Below the pieces are notes generated by a model. The model was not told the DNA's origin. It searched no databases and saw only the letters and a list, made by a program, of their open reading frames with translations. A program made the translations under genes and the position numbers. DNA of 64,000 nucleotides, from contig NC_018230.1 of NCBI RefSeq assembly GCF_000227135.1, forward strand, positions 325,947-389,946, read 5' to 3'. Positions 41,096 through 50,890 of this stretch are shown piece after piece. The stretch comes from Leishmania donovani (lineage: Eukaryota; Euglenozoa; Kinetoplastea; Trypanosomatida; Trypanosomatidae). Within the stretch, counting starts at the first letter, position 1. Each line of letters opens with the position of its first letter.

Positions 41096-43315
41096 CTAAT
41101 AGAGCCTGCCGTGCCGCAGGATCGACCGCACGTCGGGAACCACCAGCAGGCACTCCAGCAGTGACAGCAGCGCAAGCAGCACTTCATCCTCGTCGTCCTC
41201 GGTGCCGTCGTTGGTGGCCATGTCGTCGCCCACGCTGGAATCGTCTGAGGTTCCGCCTGCGACGTCGTAGTCGTCTGCGGCTTGCACACTGCCGGCACCA
41301 CCGTTATCCACATTCGACGACGCGTCGGTAGCGGTGCGTCCCTCTAATGGACCGCCTGCATCATCGTCGCTGGTCTTGAGACTGTTCTGCGGCTGCACCT
41401 CCACGGCGCCACCACCGCTCCCTTGCTCGTCGCGACCGCGGCTCCCACGTCGCCGCGTCGTCTCGCGCGCCGGTGGAGCCATCTTGGACAATGCAGGGAT
41501 GTACGGGGGTATGACCAGTGCATTCTCCGGGTTCACGAGCGTGCACTCTTCCGAGTTGTCGATCATGACAAGCAGCTCCGGCGGCACCTTGAGCAGCCGC
41601 AGGTCCTTCACTAGTACCTTGGCGTGCTCGTTCATTGCAGCCTTCTCTACGGCGGGAAGGCCCGTGTCGACGCCGCCGCGGTCGGCGGCTGTGCCAACAA
41701 AAACAGATGCCGTCAGTGCATGGTCGCTGGCTGCCGTCCCACCGCTGCCCAGGAAGGATCCCTTGGCCTCGGAAGAGAGTGTGTTGCCCCACGCACGTGT
41801 GGAACCCCTACCACCGCGACCGCTCCCGTTGACGTCATCGTCGGTGTTGGTCGTAGAACCGCTGTGGCGGCCGCCAATGCTGACCGCTGAGGAGAGGCTG
41901 CCCAACGGCCTGGCGCTGCTGCTGCTGCTGCTGCCGTACACACCACCTCCGGCGACGCTACCGCCGCCGCCTCCACTGCGGTCGCAATCGCTGGAGCCAC
42001 GCGCCACGCTGCTGCGGCCTCCATCCCCACCCGACCCCAGGGGCAGTCCGCGCATGCCTGCTGCCGCGCACATCTTGCGCAACAGCCCCCGCGGGACAAG
42101 CCGGCAGTCCTGCCGGTAGTAGCGGTACTTCAAGAGACCGTCCGGGTCGATGCGCTGCAGGATGGTGTCGGCGTACGGCTTCGACGCGGACGTGAACAGG
42201 ACGAGGTTAAAGAGCTTCGCGGCTGTGGAGAGAAAGAGGCGGGCGTACGGCCGTTCCCACACGTGGAAGAGCTCCGCCCCCGAAGCGGTCGGAATGACCT
42301 CCGAGAAAGTCGGCGGGCCTGCCATGTTCGCCGTGGTGGTGGAGACGTGGCACAGAGTCTCGTCAAGGTCGATGACCAGCACCTTCTGCCGCGTCGCCGG
42401 GTAGCTCAGCACATGGTGGGCCGTGATGCTCGCTATGAGGTGCGGCGCAACGCACGAGCTCGAAAAGTCCAGGTTGCGGCTGCTCACACGCTTGTAGACG
42501 ACCGAGGAGGCCTGACGGTATCGTGCCGCCGCCGCCGCGTTTGTGCGGTGCCGCAGCGTGTGAGGTGCAGCGCTCGAGTTAGAGCTGCTGTTGTCGTCCG
42601 TCGACGGGTCGCCCAGCAAGCTGCTACCGCCGGTACCGCCGCCACTGCTGCTCGTACGCAAAAAGTGCGGCGGCCACTGCGGTTCCGGGTGACGCGTTGG
42701 CATTGTCGACACCGTCGGCTGCTGGATGGGGCCGACCACGATGCTCACGAGCTGGTGAAGACTGCGTGAGGTGCACAGCGGGTGATGCGGTGGGACGAGG
42801 AGGCGACTGCGCACGGCCGACATCCACCCTTCCACTTCGCCCTTCTTGCCAAACAGCAGGCGGCGCTGAATGAGCGGTAGCCCGTCATCGATGCCGTCGC
42901 GCCTGCCGTTGCCCTCGCCGGCGCACTGCCCCGAAGCTGTGGCTCCTTCTGTCGTTGAAGCGGCGGCCACGGAAACGCTTACCTGCCGCGCTCCTTTCAC
43001 GTCCGCCTCGCTGTCGGCGTCGTTGTCTTCCCCCTCGCTAACACGGCCGTAGCTCCGCTGCGCCATGCGAGCACTCGCACGCGTCGATTCAGCAGCGGTC
43101 GCCGCAGATCGCTGTGCCTCCACAGCTGACCGCGACAGCGGGAAGGTGCGGTGGCTGCAGCCGCACAGGAAGAAGAAGAGCACGATGACGCTCTCCTTCA
43201 GGTGGATGAAAGACTCCCAGCCATCCGAGGCAAGACTCGATATGGAAGTGATGACGTACGGGAGCAGCACGGCATCCCAGAGCCACCGCGCGTACTTGAC
43301 GATGTCGGCCAGCAT
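41096..43315 (-). CDS. NLI-interacting-factor (Dullard/CTD-type) phosphatase
   Basis: This 739-residue HAD-superfamily protein phosphatase carries the DxDxT active-site motif (VLVIDLDETLCHV, about residues 310-322), where the first Asp is the phospho-acceptor. It also has the FTSASKPYAD block (motif II) and the metal-binding VMIDNSEEC block near residue 585, preceded by KDLRLL. These are the hallmarks of the FCP/SCP/Dullard family, which removes phosphate from Ser/Thr in targets such as RNA polymerase II tail or lipin. The N-terminus has hydrophobic segments (LLPYVITSISSL and SVIVLFFFLCGC within residues 15-55), so membrane anchoring as in Dullard/Nem1 is plausible. The catalytic domain is split by a Gly/Ser-rich insertion of about 140 residues between motif II and motif III (about residues 420-560). 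The C-terminal 130 residues are acidic. Lipin regulation is inference from the membrane segment. Confidence 0.9.
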   Translation of the reverse strand: MLADIVKYARWLWDAVLLPYVITSISSLASDGWESFIHLKESVIVLFFFLCGCSHRTFPLSRSAVEAQRSAATAAESTRASARMAQRSYGRVSEGEDNDADSEADVKGARQVSVSVAAASTTEGATASGQCAGEGNGRRDGIDDGLPLIQRRLLFGKKGEVEGWMSAVRSRLLVPPHHPLCTSRSLHQLVSIVVGPIQQPTVSTMPTRHPEPQWPPHFLRTSSSGGGTGGSSLLGDPSTDDNSSSNSSAAPHTLRHRTNAAAAARYRQASSVVYKRVSSRNLDFSSSCVAPHLIASITAHHVLSYPATRQKVLVIDLDETLCHVSTTTANMAGPPTFSEVIPTASGAELFHVWERPYARLFLSTAAKLFNLVLFTSASKPYADTILQRIDPDGLLKYRYYRQDCRLVPRGLLRKMCAAAGMRGLPLGSGGDGGRSSVARGSSDCDRSGGGGGSVAGGGVYGSSSSSSARPLGSLSSAVSIGGRHSGSTTNTDDDVNGSGRGGRGSTRAWGNTLSSEAKGSFLGSGGTAASDHALTASVFVGTAADRGGVDTGLPAVEKAAMNEHAKVLVKDLRLLKVPPELLVMIDNSEECTLVNPENALVIPPYIPALSKMAPPARETTRRRGSRGRDEQGSGGGAVEVQPQNSLKTSDDDAGGPLEGRTATDASSNVDNGGAGSVQAADDYDVAGGTSDDSSVGDDMATNDGTEDDEDEVLLALLSLLECLLVVPDVRSILRHGRLY

Positions 43316-45353
43316 TCCCCTCCTACCAGAGGACCGATGCGCCGATCCTTTGCCGGCAGCCGACTGAGCGTCAGCCCTCCGTCACACGCGGAGGCGCACG
43401 CACACGGCCGTAGACGTGTGCTTTCTCTCTCTACGCTTGTGAGCGAAGATGCGCCCGCGCCTGGGTGCGTATCAGACTGGGCGTTTATGCTGACGAATAC
43501 TTCCGTTTCTTCGCTAGCGGGAGAGATATGGACGGAGGGAGGGAGAAGGGAGGGGGGAGTTGCATCGAAGCCATTGAGCGAGTTCGCACATTCGTCTCCG
43601 TAGATCCGACTGCTGGGGGCGGTGTGCCTGTGCGGTCGCGCCGCCTACACCGAGAGGGCCACAACGGCAGGCATAGAGGGTGTCTCTCTCATACAGGGGC
43701 ATCAATACACGCATGTGCCTGTACTTGTGCACGGACAAGAGTGCTGTCCCACACGTCTTTCCAGCCTCCTGTCTCACGAGGTGAAGACATGAAGGGGGTG
43801 GTGTGGGCGAGACTCACCCTGGAAGCACAGGCAGTGAAACTGACGAGAGATAAGAGGCCATGATGTCGCTGGGGCCCTCATTCTCCAAGAGAAGGTAAAC
43901 TAAAGCGTGCGCTGACAGGCAGAAGCAAGACAGCGCTGGCACTGGCCGAAGGATAGAAAGCACGATTGCCCCGCCCCCGATCTCGTCGCACCGTTGTGTT
44001 CCCGAGAAGAGGCGTGCAACGATGAGTGGGCGGTGCGCAAAGGGAGGGGCACTCATACTTGCCCGCAGGGGCCGGCGCACACTTGCCTTCGCTGGTTTAG
44101 GGGAACGATGTGAGCAGGAGAAGCGAGAGCGAGAGTCCGTCGTCAGCACTCGCACTGTGCAACGCACGCCTTTACCATCGCGTGTCCATGCGTATGTGAT
44201 GCCACCCGGGCAGCGATGATTACTTACTGATCAGCGAGTGGCGCCGCCGTGCGAGTTGGCGCACGTAAGAGGAGACACGGATGGAAGAAAGCGGGAGAGC
44301 GGGATGGTGACACGAAGGGAGGGGTGTGGTGAGGGGTGCAGCGAACCGACGAGCATGCTATAAACGTAGCACGGGGGGGTTCGGGGAGGACATCGACCCT
44401 GGTTGACCATGGCGTGCGCTCCGACGGGATGCGCCCATCCCATCTGTACGCCAGGGAGAAGGCAGGAGGAGACGACGGGGTGGGGGTGGGGGCGGCGGGG
44501 TGCGAAGTGTCATCGTACACGCGAAACAAGCACATGGAAGACACAAACAGCGAAGCGCTGTCGGAGCCCTTTGCGACGCCCTACGCGCCGGCCCGAACCC
44601 CTCCGTTTCCTTCTCCCTCTGCATGCACCTGTCATGCCCTGCATGCGTGCGCATCGCTTGGCAAGCCGGCTTAGAAGAGATTCCAGAGAAGAACGAGAAG
44701 GGGCTCACACGGACATACGCGGAGCTTAATCGGCTTGTCTCACAGGAACGAGTTAATGGGAAGGTGTGCGAGGGGCGAGAGAACAGGAGGGGCCACTGCG
44801 CGTGAACCCGTGTTTCGATGGCAAGGGAAGTCCCGCACGCGCCCACGTCCTCGACGGCGTCCTTCTCTTCCCTCCCTTGTACCTCGCTCTCCTTCTCCTT
44901 CATTCCTCTTCCTTAGAAGTCGCTAGTACTCCTTCGCTGTTAGCGGGCCTCCACACACATGACTCGCGCGCGTGCGAGTTGCATTGGGGCCATCACAGGT
45001 GTTATCTGTATCGGCCCTCACCCCCGACCTTTTCTAGCCCTCACGCTCTTGAGCCCACCTACACATTTTTAAGCGAAGCAGACGGCGAAGTTAGGAGAGA
45101 GAGGAGGGCGGAGGCGGCACACAGAGACATGCGTATGCGTACACGCGTAGGCGGCGCACACGCGCGACATTCGGCAGAGACACGTGCTGCGCCGGCAGGT
45201 GAGCAGCCGAAGGGGAGCAACAGCCACGAGACGCGACGACGAAGAAGGCGGCCAAGGCGTTGAGGGGCAGAGGTGCCGTGCTTGGGAAAGAGATGAGGGG
45301 GAGCGAGAGGGATGCCGAGCCGTCCCTGATCACGTCCGTGGGCGTCTTCTCAC
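43316..45353. other. Long gene-free spacer
   Basis: There are 2 kb without a convincing gene. Minus-strand frames of 87-181 codons (for example 43814-44167 and 44358-44903) have Arg/Ser/Cys/Pro-rich composition and no recognisable features. No tRNA-like or rRNA-like sequence was noticed on reading. It probably contains the 3' UTR of PPAN and the 5' region of the phosphatase gene. Confidence 0.5.
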
Positions 45354-46496
45354 TCACTCTTCGTCTCCACCGACGTACCCGTCGCCGTCGCCATCGCCGT
45401 TGCCGTTGCCGTCCCCGTGTGCTACCTCAAACGGGTTCGCCTGCTGCGCCTCGGCGGCTGCCTCGCGACGTTGGCGCTTGCGCTCGAGCCTGTCTTCGCG
45501 CTTCTGACGCTTGCGCCGCACGTTTTCATCCTGCAGGGCGCGTCGCTTCGCCTTCTCCGTCTTGCGTGCGCGCACTTTCGACGCGTTCACCTGCACCTCG
45601 CGCAGCGTCTTCTTCTCGGTGCGGTGGTAGATGACCTCGCCGCCGGCAAAGCCGTTCTCGACCTTGCTCAGCTGCAGCGTCATGCGCGGACCGATCTCCT
45701 GCAGCTTCACGCGGCACTGCTCTCGATGCTGGCGGAAGGGCTGCACAAGCGGCACCTCCTCTCCCTCACCGTCCGTGTCTGACCAGGCGTCCTCGCGGTC
45801 TAGCACCTCGTCGATGCTCTCCAGCGTACCTAGCTTGGTGGGACGTCGGTTTTCTAAGAGCTTCTTTACTGTCTTGGTGACACCGACGGTGCGCGCGTTC
45901 ACGTAGTAGTGACGCACCTCCACCACGTGCTCGACGTGGTCGTAGTGAAAGAGGCAGATGCGCTGAATTTCGCTGCTCTGAATCGTCTGCACGTTGAGCG
46001 ATGGAAACAGTGCCTTGAACGTGGCCATCAGCAGCGGCACTTCCGCGCGGTGCGCCAGGTCGGGGTGTGTGAAGTTGTTCAGCACGACGATCGGCGCCAC
46101 CTCCCATGCGGCCCGGTCGACTGCCACGGGACGGCGCTGCTTGGCGACGATCTCCTTGTGAAGGGTGAAGCTCAACACGCGAAACGACAGCGTGGGGCCG
46201 TTGAAGAAGCGCATGATGCGCAGCGACGTCCCCTGTGATGGGGCTGTAAACAACTGCAGGTGCGAGGCGCTGAAGGTGGCGGCTACGGCGAGGAAGTCTT
46301 TCAGCGACTTGTTCTTGCCGTGCAGCTTCTTGCTGCTCCACGGGAGAAAGACATTGCGCCACTCGTGCATCAGCGAGCGCACGTGAACGCCGACATCGCC
46401 GCGGTAGATGATGATGGACTTGGGTGTTCTCTTGTCTGCCTCGGTTGTGTCCAGCTTGCCCGGCATCGCCGTGCTGCCCTTCGCTGTCTTGCCCAT
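45354..46496 (-). CDS. Brix-domain ribosome biogenesis protein PPAN/SSF1
   Basis: This 380-residue protein of the Peter Pan/Ssf1 family acts in the nucleolus in 60S subunit assembly and 27S pre-rRNA processing. The Brix domain covers about residues 25-290. It begins with PKSIIIYRGDVG, continues through MRFFNGPTLSFRV and LNNFTH, and ends with the sigma70-like signature EIGPRMTLQLSKVENG. The C-terminal 90 residues are highly basic (RKTEKAKRRALQDENVRRKR and onwards) and helical, as usual for family members that bind RNA. The tail ends in an Asp/Gly repeat (GNGNGDGDGDG) that is probably unstructured. The length is close to that of metazoan PPAN. The start at 46496 (MGKTAKGSTAM) gives the expected short basic N-terminus. 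Confidence 0.93.
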   Translation of the reverse strand: MGKTAKGSTAMPGKLDTTEADKRTPKSIIIYRGDVGVHVRSLMHEWRNVFLPWSSKKLHGKNKSLKDFLAVAATFSASHLQLFTAPSQGTSLRIMRFFNGPTLSFRVLSFTLHKEIVAKQRRPVAVDRAAWEVAPIVVLNNFTHPDLAHRAEVPLLMATFKALFPSLNVQTIQSSEIQRICLFHYDHVEHVVEVRHYYVNARTVGVTKTVKKLLENRRPTKLGTLESIDEVLDREDAWSDTDGEGEEVPLVQPFRQHREQCRVKLQEIGPRMTLQLSKVENGFAGGEVIYHRTEKKTLREVQVNASKVRARKTEKAKRRALQDENVRRKRQKREDRLERKRQRREAAAEAQQANPFEVAHGDGNGNGDGDGDGYVGGDEE

Positions 46497-47660
46497 TTTT
46501 GCAGTGATTTCGTCTTTGCTGTTGCGTTCGCTTGAAGTCGTCGATCAAGCCGACGAAATAAGAGTGCGTGAGGGAGAAGGGTGTCGATGTGTGGGGGACG
46601 CAGCCTACAGTGCGCGGGTCGAGAGACTGCGATGGAGAAGGCAAGACCCGTAGCTGATGAGCGTGGGTGCGTCTTTGTACGCGCACTGGGGCGGGCACAG
46701 GTACTTGCACACGGGGAGAGAGCTATATGTGTAAAGGGGGGACAGAGGGGGCTGGGGTGGAGGGGGTGGGGACTGCCGTGCCCGCAGTGCAGCGCAATCT
46801 TCTACGGCTCACTGCAGCTCGAGAGAGAAGAGAAGAGAGGGGAGGCGCGGCAAAACAGGAGATGGTCGTGCTGATGTGTAAGTGACAGCAGGTAGATAGA
46901 GGTATGTGCATGTATGCGTTTGCGTTGGAGAAGAGCGCGCAATCCACGCACCAACGACGACATGGCAACATCCTTCACAGACAGAAAACAACTCTGTGCC
47001 TCGCCGCACAGCAGAGTCACCCCGAAAACGGAGGACTCGCAGAAGGACGAGAGAGGAAGCGGCGTTGAAGGCAAGATCGCTGCCGCAATGATCGAGGCGG
47101 TCGGCGCCTCTGCAAGTGTGCGTTTGCCTGCGCGTTGGTTCGAATGCATGCGTGCGCGTATGTGCAGATGGGTAGGAGAGAGGAACAGCGATCGATATCT
47201 GGTGAGTGCACGAAGCGACGGCTGGGTAGGGGGAGGGCGAGAGAGAACTGAGGCAATGACTCCATGCTCCACCTCCCCCATCTCCAACCGTGTCGCGCGC
47301 TGACTCGCGTGCTGTTATTTCTTCGCTCACTTTCTTGCCGTACGCGAGAGGAGAGCGACAACCGAAAAGGGCAAGACGAAGCGAAAACGGAAAAGGTTCA
47401 TCCTGGGGCCGGGGGTGGGGTAGGGTGGGGAGTCGGCGTGGTGACGAGGCAGGGCGAGGGCGGCTTCTCTTGCCTCCTCCAGCGCACACAGAGTGCGTGC
47501 CCCACCCTCTGATGGCAGTGGGCAGTCCCCGCTTCTCTACTTCTCGCTCTCTTCGCCGTCTTCGTCGAGAGCTTCGCTGCACCTGTGGCACAACCCTTAT
47601 CCAGCACCCACGAACCATCACCGCACGCACCGATATGAATGATGATAGGCGATGCGGCGC
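46497..47660. other. Intergenic spacer
   Basis: This stretch is non-coding. A G/A-rich stretch at about 46735-46770 and purine-rich patches near 46820-46845 read as pyrimidine tracts on the coding strand above PPAN. A 273-codon minus frame (46809-47630) exists but is Arg/Ser/Pro/His-rich and unlike a protein. No gene is supported. Confidence 0.5.
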
Positions 47661-48452
47661 CTACCGAAGCCAATAGCCCGGGTTGACGCACTTCCCCTCC
47701 ACCAAGGCGTTATACTGCGAGGCGCACTGGGAGACGATGCTCAGCGCCGTCTCGGCATCCTTGATCACCTTGTTAAAGGCAAACTCGTTCCTCTTCTTGC
47801 CATCCGGCACCTTATAGTTCTCGAACCAGTCGATGATGGTCGCTTGCAACTCCTGCGGCACCTTCGACAGCATCCCGTAGCCCTCGCCCGCCGTCGCCGA
47901 CACAGACTCGACGATGATCTTCCAGTCGGTCTCGCCCTCGTCAATCAGACCGAGCACACCGAGGATGCGCACTGGTCCGTAGGTGCCCACGCGATGCGGC
48001 GTGCCGATGTGTACGACGTCGACGGGGTCGCCGTCGCCGATGCACTTGGTGTTCGGGTCGATGTGCACCGGATCCTCCCAGGTGCGGGGCAGGAATCCGT
48101 AGTTGAAGGGCATGTCGCCGTACGAGAAGTACCGCAGCGGCTGCCCCTCCTTGCTCTTGAAAATGTCCTGCTTGATGGGGTTGTGCGGCTCCTCCTTGCT
48201 CAGCTCGAGCTTCGCGCGCGTGCCCTTCGGGATCTCAGTCACGCAGGTGAGGACAAGCTGATCGTCAGAAGCGCCAGCGTACAGGGGCAAGTCGTGCCAT
48301 GCCGACACTATGGCGTCTGTGGCGCCAACTTTGTAAAACATGCGCCACGCCTTGCTGCCGGCGGGGCCCTCCTCCGTGGTGTTGTAGACGGGCAGGGCCA
48401 CAGCGCTGGCCGCCGACTTGCTGCTAAGGAGTCTCAACGCTCGACTCAGCAT
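47661..48452 (-). CDS. Inorganic pyrophosphatase, family I, probably mitochondrial
   Basis: This 263-residue soluble pyrophosphatase hydrolyses PPi to two phosphates and so drives biosynthetic reactions. The family I signature D-x-D-P-x-D-V is present at D140, D142 and D145 (GDGDPVDVV). The upstream FNYGFLPRTWEDP block carries the active-site Tyr region, and EIPKGTRAKLEL and GKKRNEFAFNKV carry the expected basic residues. The first 18 residues (MLSRALRLLSSKSAASAV) are basic, Ser/Ala-rich and acid-free, which fits a mitochondrial presequence. It lacks the long EF-hand N-terminal extension of the acidocalcisomal form. In L. major I recall a pyrophosphatase gene in the same neighbourhood of chromosome 3. 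Confidence 0.94.
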   Translation of the reverse strand: MLSRALRLLSSKSAASAVALPVYNTTEEGPAGSKAWRMFYKVGATDAIVSAWHDLPLYAGASDDQLVLTCVTEIPKGTRAKLELSKEEPHNPIKQDIFKSKEGQPLRYFSYGDMPFNYGFLPRTWEDPVHIDPNTKCIGDGDPVDVVHIGTPHRVGTYGPVRILGVLGLIDEGETDWKIIVESVSATAGEGYGMLSKVPQELQATIIDWFENYKVPDGKKRNEFAFNKVIKDAETALSIVSQCASQYNALVEGKCVNPGYWLR

Positions 48453-49169
48453 CTGCGTAAGAGGTCCTGCTCAGCGAAGAAGAAGGGCACACGCCTATGC
48501 CTGTGCGGATGCTGTTGACACTGTGCGGGTGAATGAGTGGCGAGGGAGAGGGAGGTAAAGGGCGTGGGGACAGCAAGTGCATGCGCACCCGTCATCGCGC
48601 TCGTAGGCCGCGAGGGAGCCCCGCATAGGCAAGTGGCCGTCGACAAACGACAGGGAAGCGCAACCGTGTTTGCCCGTATGCGAGGAGGAGTACATACACA
48701 TATACGTCCACACATATACGCACACACGCACACACACATATATATATATATATACGCACACCCGTAAGCACGTACACGCGCACGTCTGCGACCCGCCTCA
48801 TCTTGGCTCGGCGGAGTTGCACAGCGCGCGCACAAAGGCAATAGGGATGAGGGAGAGAGCAAGAGAGACGAGGCGCAGAAAACGCGGCCGCAGCCAACGT
48901 ACGCGCAACGGGCAGAGCATCAGATGCAGCCGTCCACACAGCGCAAACGTATAAACGGAGCCTCTCAACAGCTTACGATCAGTAGCACACCGCAGGGCTG
49001 GAGAGAGGGAAGCAAAGGGGGGGGGGGTGGGGTGGGGGAGGAAGCGGGGCTGCTCGGGGCCGGTGTCTGCGCGTGTGTGAATTAGTACTGTCTTCGCTCT
49101 CGCGCTGTCTCAGCTTCCCTCCTCCCTTTTCTCCTTCTGTTCCTCTTTTCAATTTCTTCGAAAAGCAGC
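48453..49169. other. Intergenic spacer with AT/CA microsatellite
   Basis: This stretch is non-coding. A compound repeat of CA/TACA units at about 48690-48737 runs into (AT)8 at 48738-48754, an unusual AT stretch in this GC-rich region. A G10 run lies near 49018-49027. Purine-rich sequence at about 48845-48875 could supply the splice tract for the pyrophosphatase. No gene is supported. Confidence 0.55.
48690..48754. repeat. CA/AT compound microsatellite
   Basis: CA-rich units grade into (AT)8 at 48738-48754, above the pyrophosphatase gene. Confidence 0.85.
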
Positions 49170-49838
49170 TCAGCCGAGAATGACTCCGATGCAACTGTTG
49201 ACGCCCTTTGCAATGGCACTTACCACCGGGCTGAATATCATGGAAGCGTAGGAGAGTGCAATCTTCAGCGTCTGACGCGCGTAGGGGATGTAACTAAGCG
49301 CGTACCACAAGATGCACGCCAACTGCACGAGTGCGAAGAACACACACAGCAGTTTGGACTGGAACCACAGCGCGCTTAGCAACGTCATCACAATGGAGAT
49401 GACATACAGACACGCCGCTTCGAACCGGTTCGCCTCGAACATGGTGCGCAGCTGCTGCGCGCACCCGGCGAGAAACATGGTGGAGCACATACAGAAGATG
49501 TTTCCGCATGTCATGAAGAAGCTGAACTTCTTCGGCCGAAACCACATCGCCATGCCCAGGAGGATGAAGAGGATGCCCATGCCCATCATCATGAAGAACC
49601 CAGTGATGCGCTGCGTGTAGGTAAGGTCTGTCATCTCAGAGAGCCCCTCCATGTATCCTTGCTCTGGCGGCATCTCCGCCAGGAGCGCCGTGTCAGGCGG
49701 CGGTTCATCGGACACGAGGCTAAGTGCTTTGTACTTGAACTGTGACCAGTACTGGTGCAGCTTGTTCTCACCGTCATCCTGCAGCACGCCGGGGTTGCGC
49801 TGGCGCCCCGAGTCGACCATCGTCATGTGTCGCCTCAC
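49170..49838 (-). CDS. SFT2-like Golgi/endosome membrane protein
   Basis: This 222-residue protein has four transmembrane segments in its C-terminal two-thirds (about residues 80-102 ITGFFMMMGMGILFILLG, 106-128 FSFFMTCGNIFCMCSTMF, 140-160 CLYVISIVMTLLSALWF, 163-185 LLCVFFALVQLACILWYAL). This topology, with short loops and a polar N-terminal 75 residues, matches the SFT2/Got1-like family, which acts in retrograde transport from endosomes to the Golgi in yeast. The MAMWFRPKKFSFFMTCGN loop between the first two segments is typical of the family. ATG codons at 49838 and 49826 are both possible; the first is used here. The assignment rests on topology and these loops, so the family is fairly secure and the exact role is by analogy. 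Confidence 0.88.
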   Translation of the reverse strand: MRRHMTMVDSGRQRNPGVLQDDGENKLHQYWSQFKYKALSLVSDEPPPDTALLAEMPPEQGYMEGLSEMTDLTYTQRITGFFMMMGMGILFILLGMAMWFRPKKFSFFMTCGNIFCMCSTMFLAGCAQQLRTMFEANRFEAACLYVISIVMTLLSALWFQSKLLCVFFALVQLACILWYALSYIPYARQTLKIALSYASMIFSPVVSAIAKGVNSCIGVILG

Positions 49839-50890
49839 TTTCGATGCGTGAATTCGACCTCTCTTCCTCGTCAGGGAGAGAGGGGTGGCCGAGTGCTACA
49901 CAGACAGAGGCTGACAGGCAGACAGAAGACGGATGGAAGTGACGCAGACAGGGAGGGAAGAAGCGTGGTGGGTGGAGAGGCGATTAGGTCACAAATGGAA
50001 CACGCGCGCGGCCCTTCCTCGATAGAGGGGACAGAAAAAGCACAACAACGAACACGGCCAAGTCCACTACGCATTCCGCTCTTCGCCTTTTCGCAGCAGC
50101 AGCAGCAGCGCTGCAGTGCTCAGGAAAGCGTTGGGTTATGCCGTCACGCACAGATGGACGGCGTGCACGCGATCAAACCGAGCGTTGTGTGGAGAGAGGG
50201 GTGGATGGGAGTGGGACACGGAAGAGTAGATGAGTGACTCGCTCGATGATGTTGCTGTCCGTGGCAGTGATGAAGACTAATGCCGTTACGACACACCCAT
50301 CAGCATCGGTAGTGCACAGATATGTACTGACACGTGCACACACGCATGCGGGTCACGACAAGGAAAGGAGATAGACGGAGGCAGAGTGGAGTGAGTAACG
50401 AGCGGCATTCGGCAAAGGCGGGGGAGACGATGAAGCAGAACGTCACCAAAGGGGGAGAAGCGAGCGGACAAAGGGTTGGATGGAAGGGGGAGGGCGCATC
50501 TGTCCTTGCGAGAGAGAGCGGCAGCATCAGCACCGTTCCAGCTATCCTGGCGACGATGGAGGATCTGCCTTGAGAAATGTACTTTCGTTGTGGAGCGGGG
50601 GAGGCGACACTGGGCCCTGCGATACCACTCGCTGTGTGCGTGTGTGTGTGTGTGCCACCCGCCCGCCCACCCCGCCATCGGGGATGCAAGAGAGAAGAGG
50701 CCCAACGAAAGAGGCCGGGGGGAGGAGGGGAGGGTGTGCCGCACGTGAGAGGGGCAGCGAGACACGTCACTCACACCGGTAGGGCAAATCACACGAAAGC
50801 GTGAGAAAGAGAAACGAAGGCGCCGAGGCTATGCATTAGGAGGGGTGGGCAAATAGGGAAAGCAGAAGGGAAGGGGGGGGGGCGGGTGCG
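49839..50890. other. Intergenic spacer
   Basis: This stretch is non-coding. CAG repeats occur at about 50094-50109, GT repeats near 50638-50653 and a G-rich run at 50871-50882 near the amidohydrolase stop. No gene is supported. Confidence 0.5.

Noticed and set aside
47130..47150. GGTTCGAA motif resembling a tRNA B box
   Set aside because: The motif is followed by TGC rather than the NCC of a B box and no cloverleaf or A box was apparent around it.
46809..47630. Minus-strand 273-codon frame between PPAN and pyrophosphatase
   Set aside because: It is rich in Arg, Ser, Pro and His, consistent with UTR sequence; overlaps the pyrimidine tract region needed for PPAN splicing.
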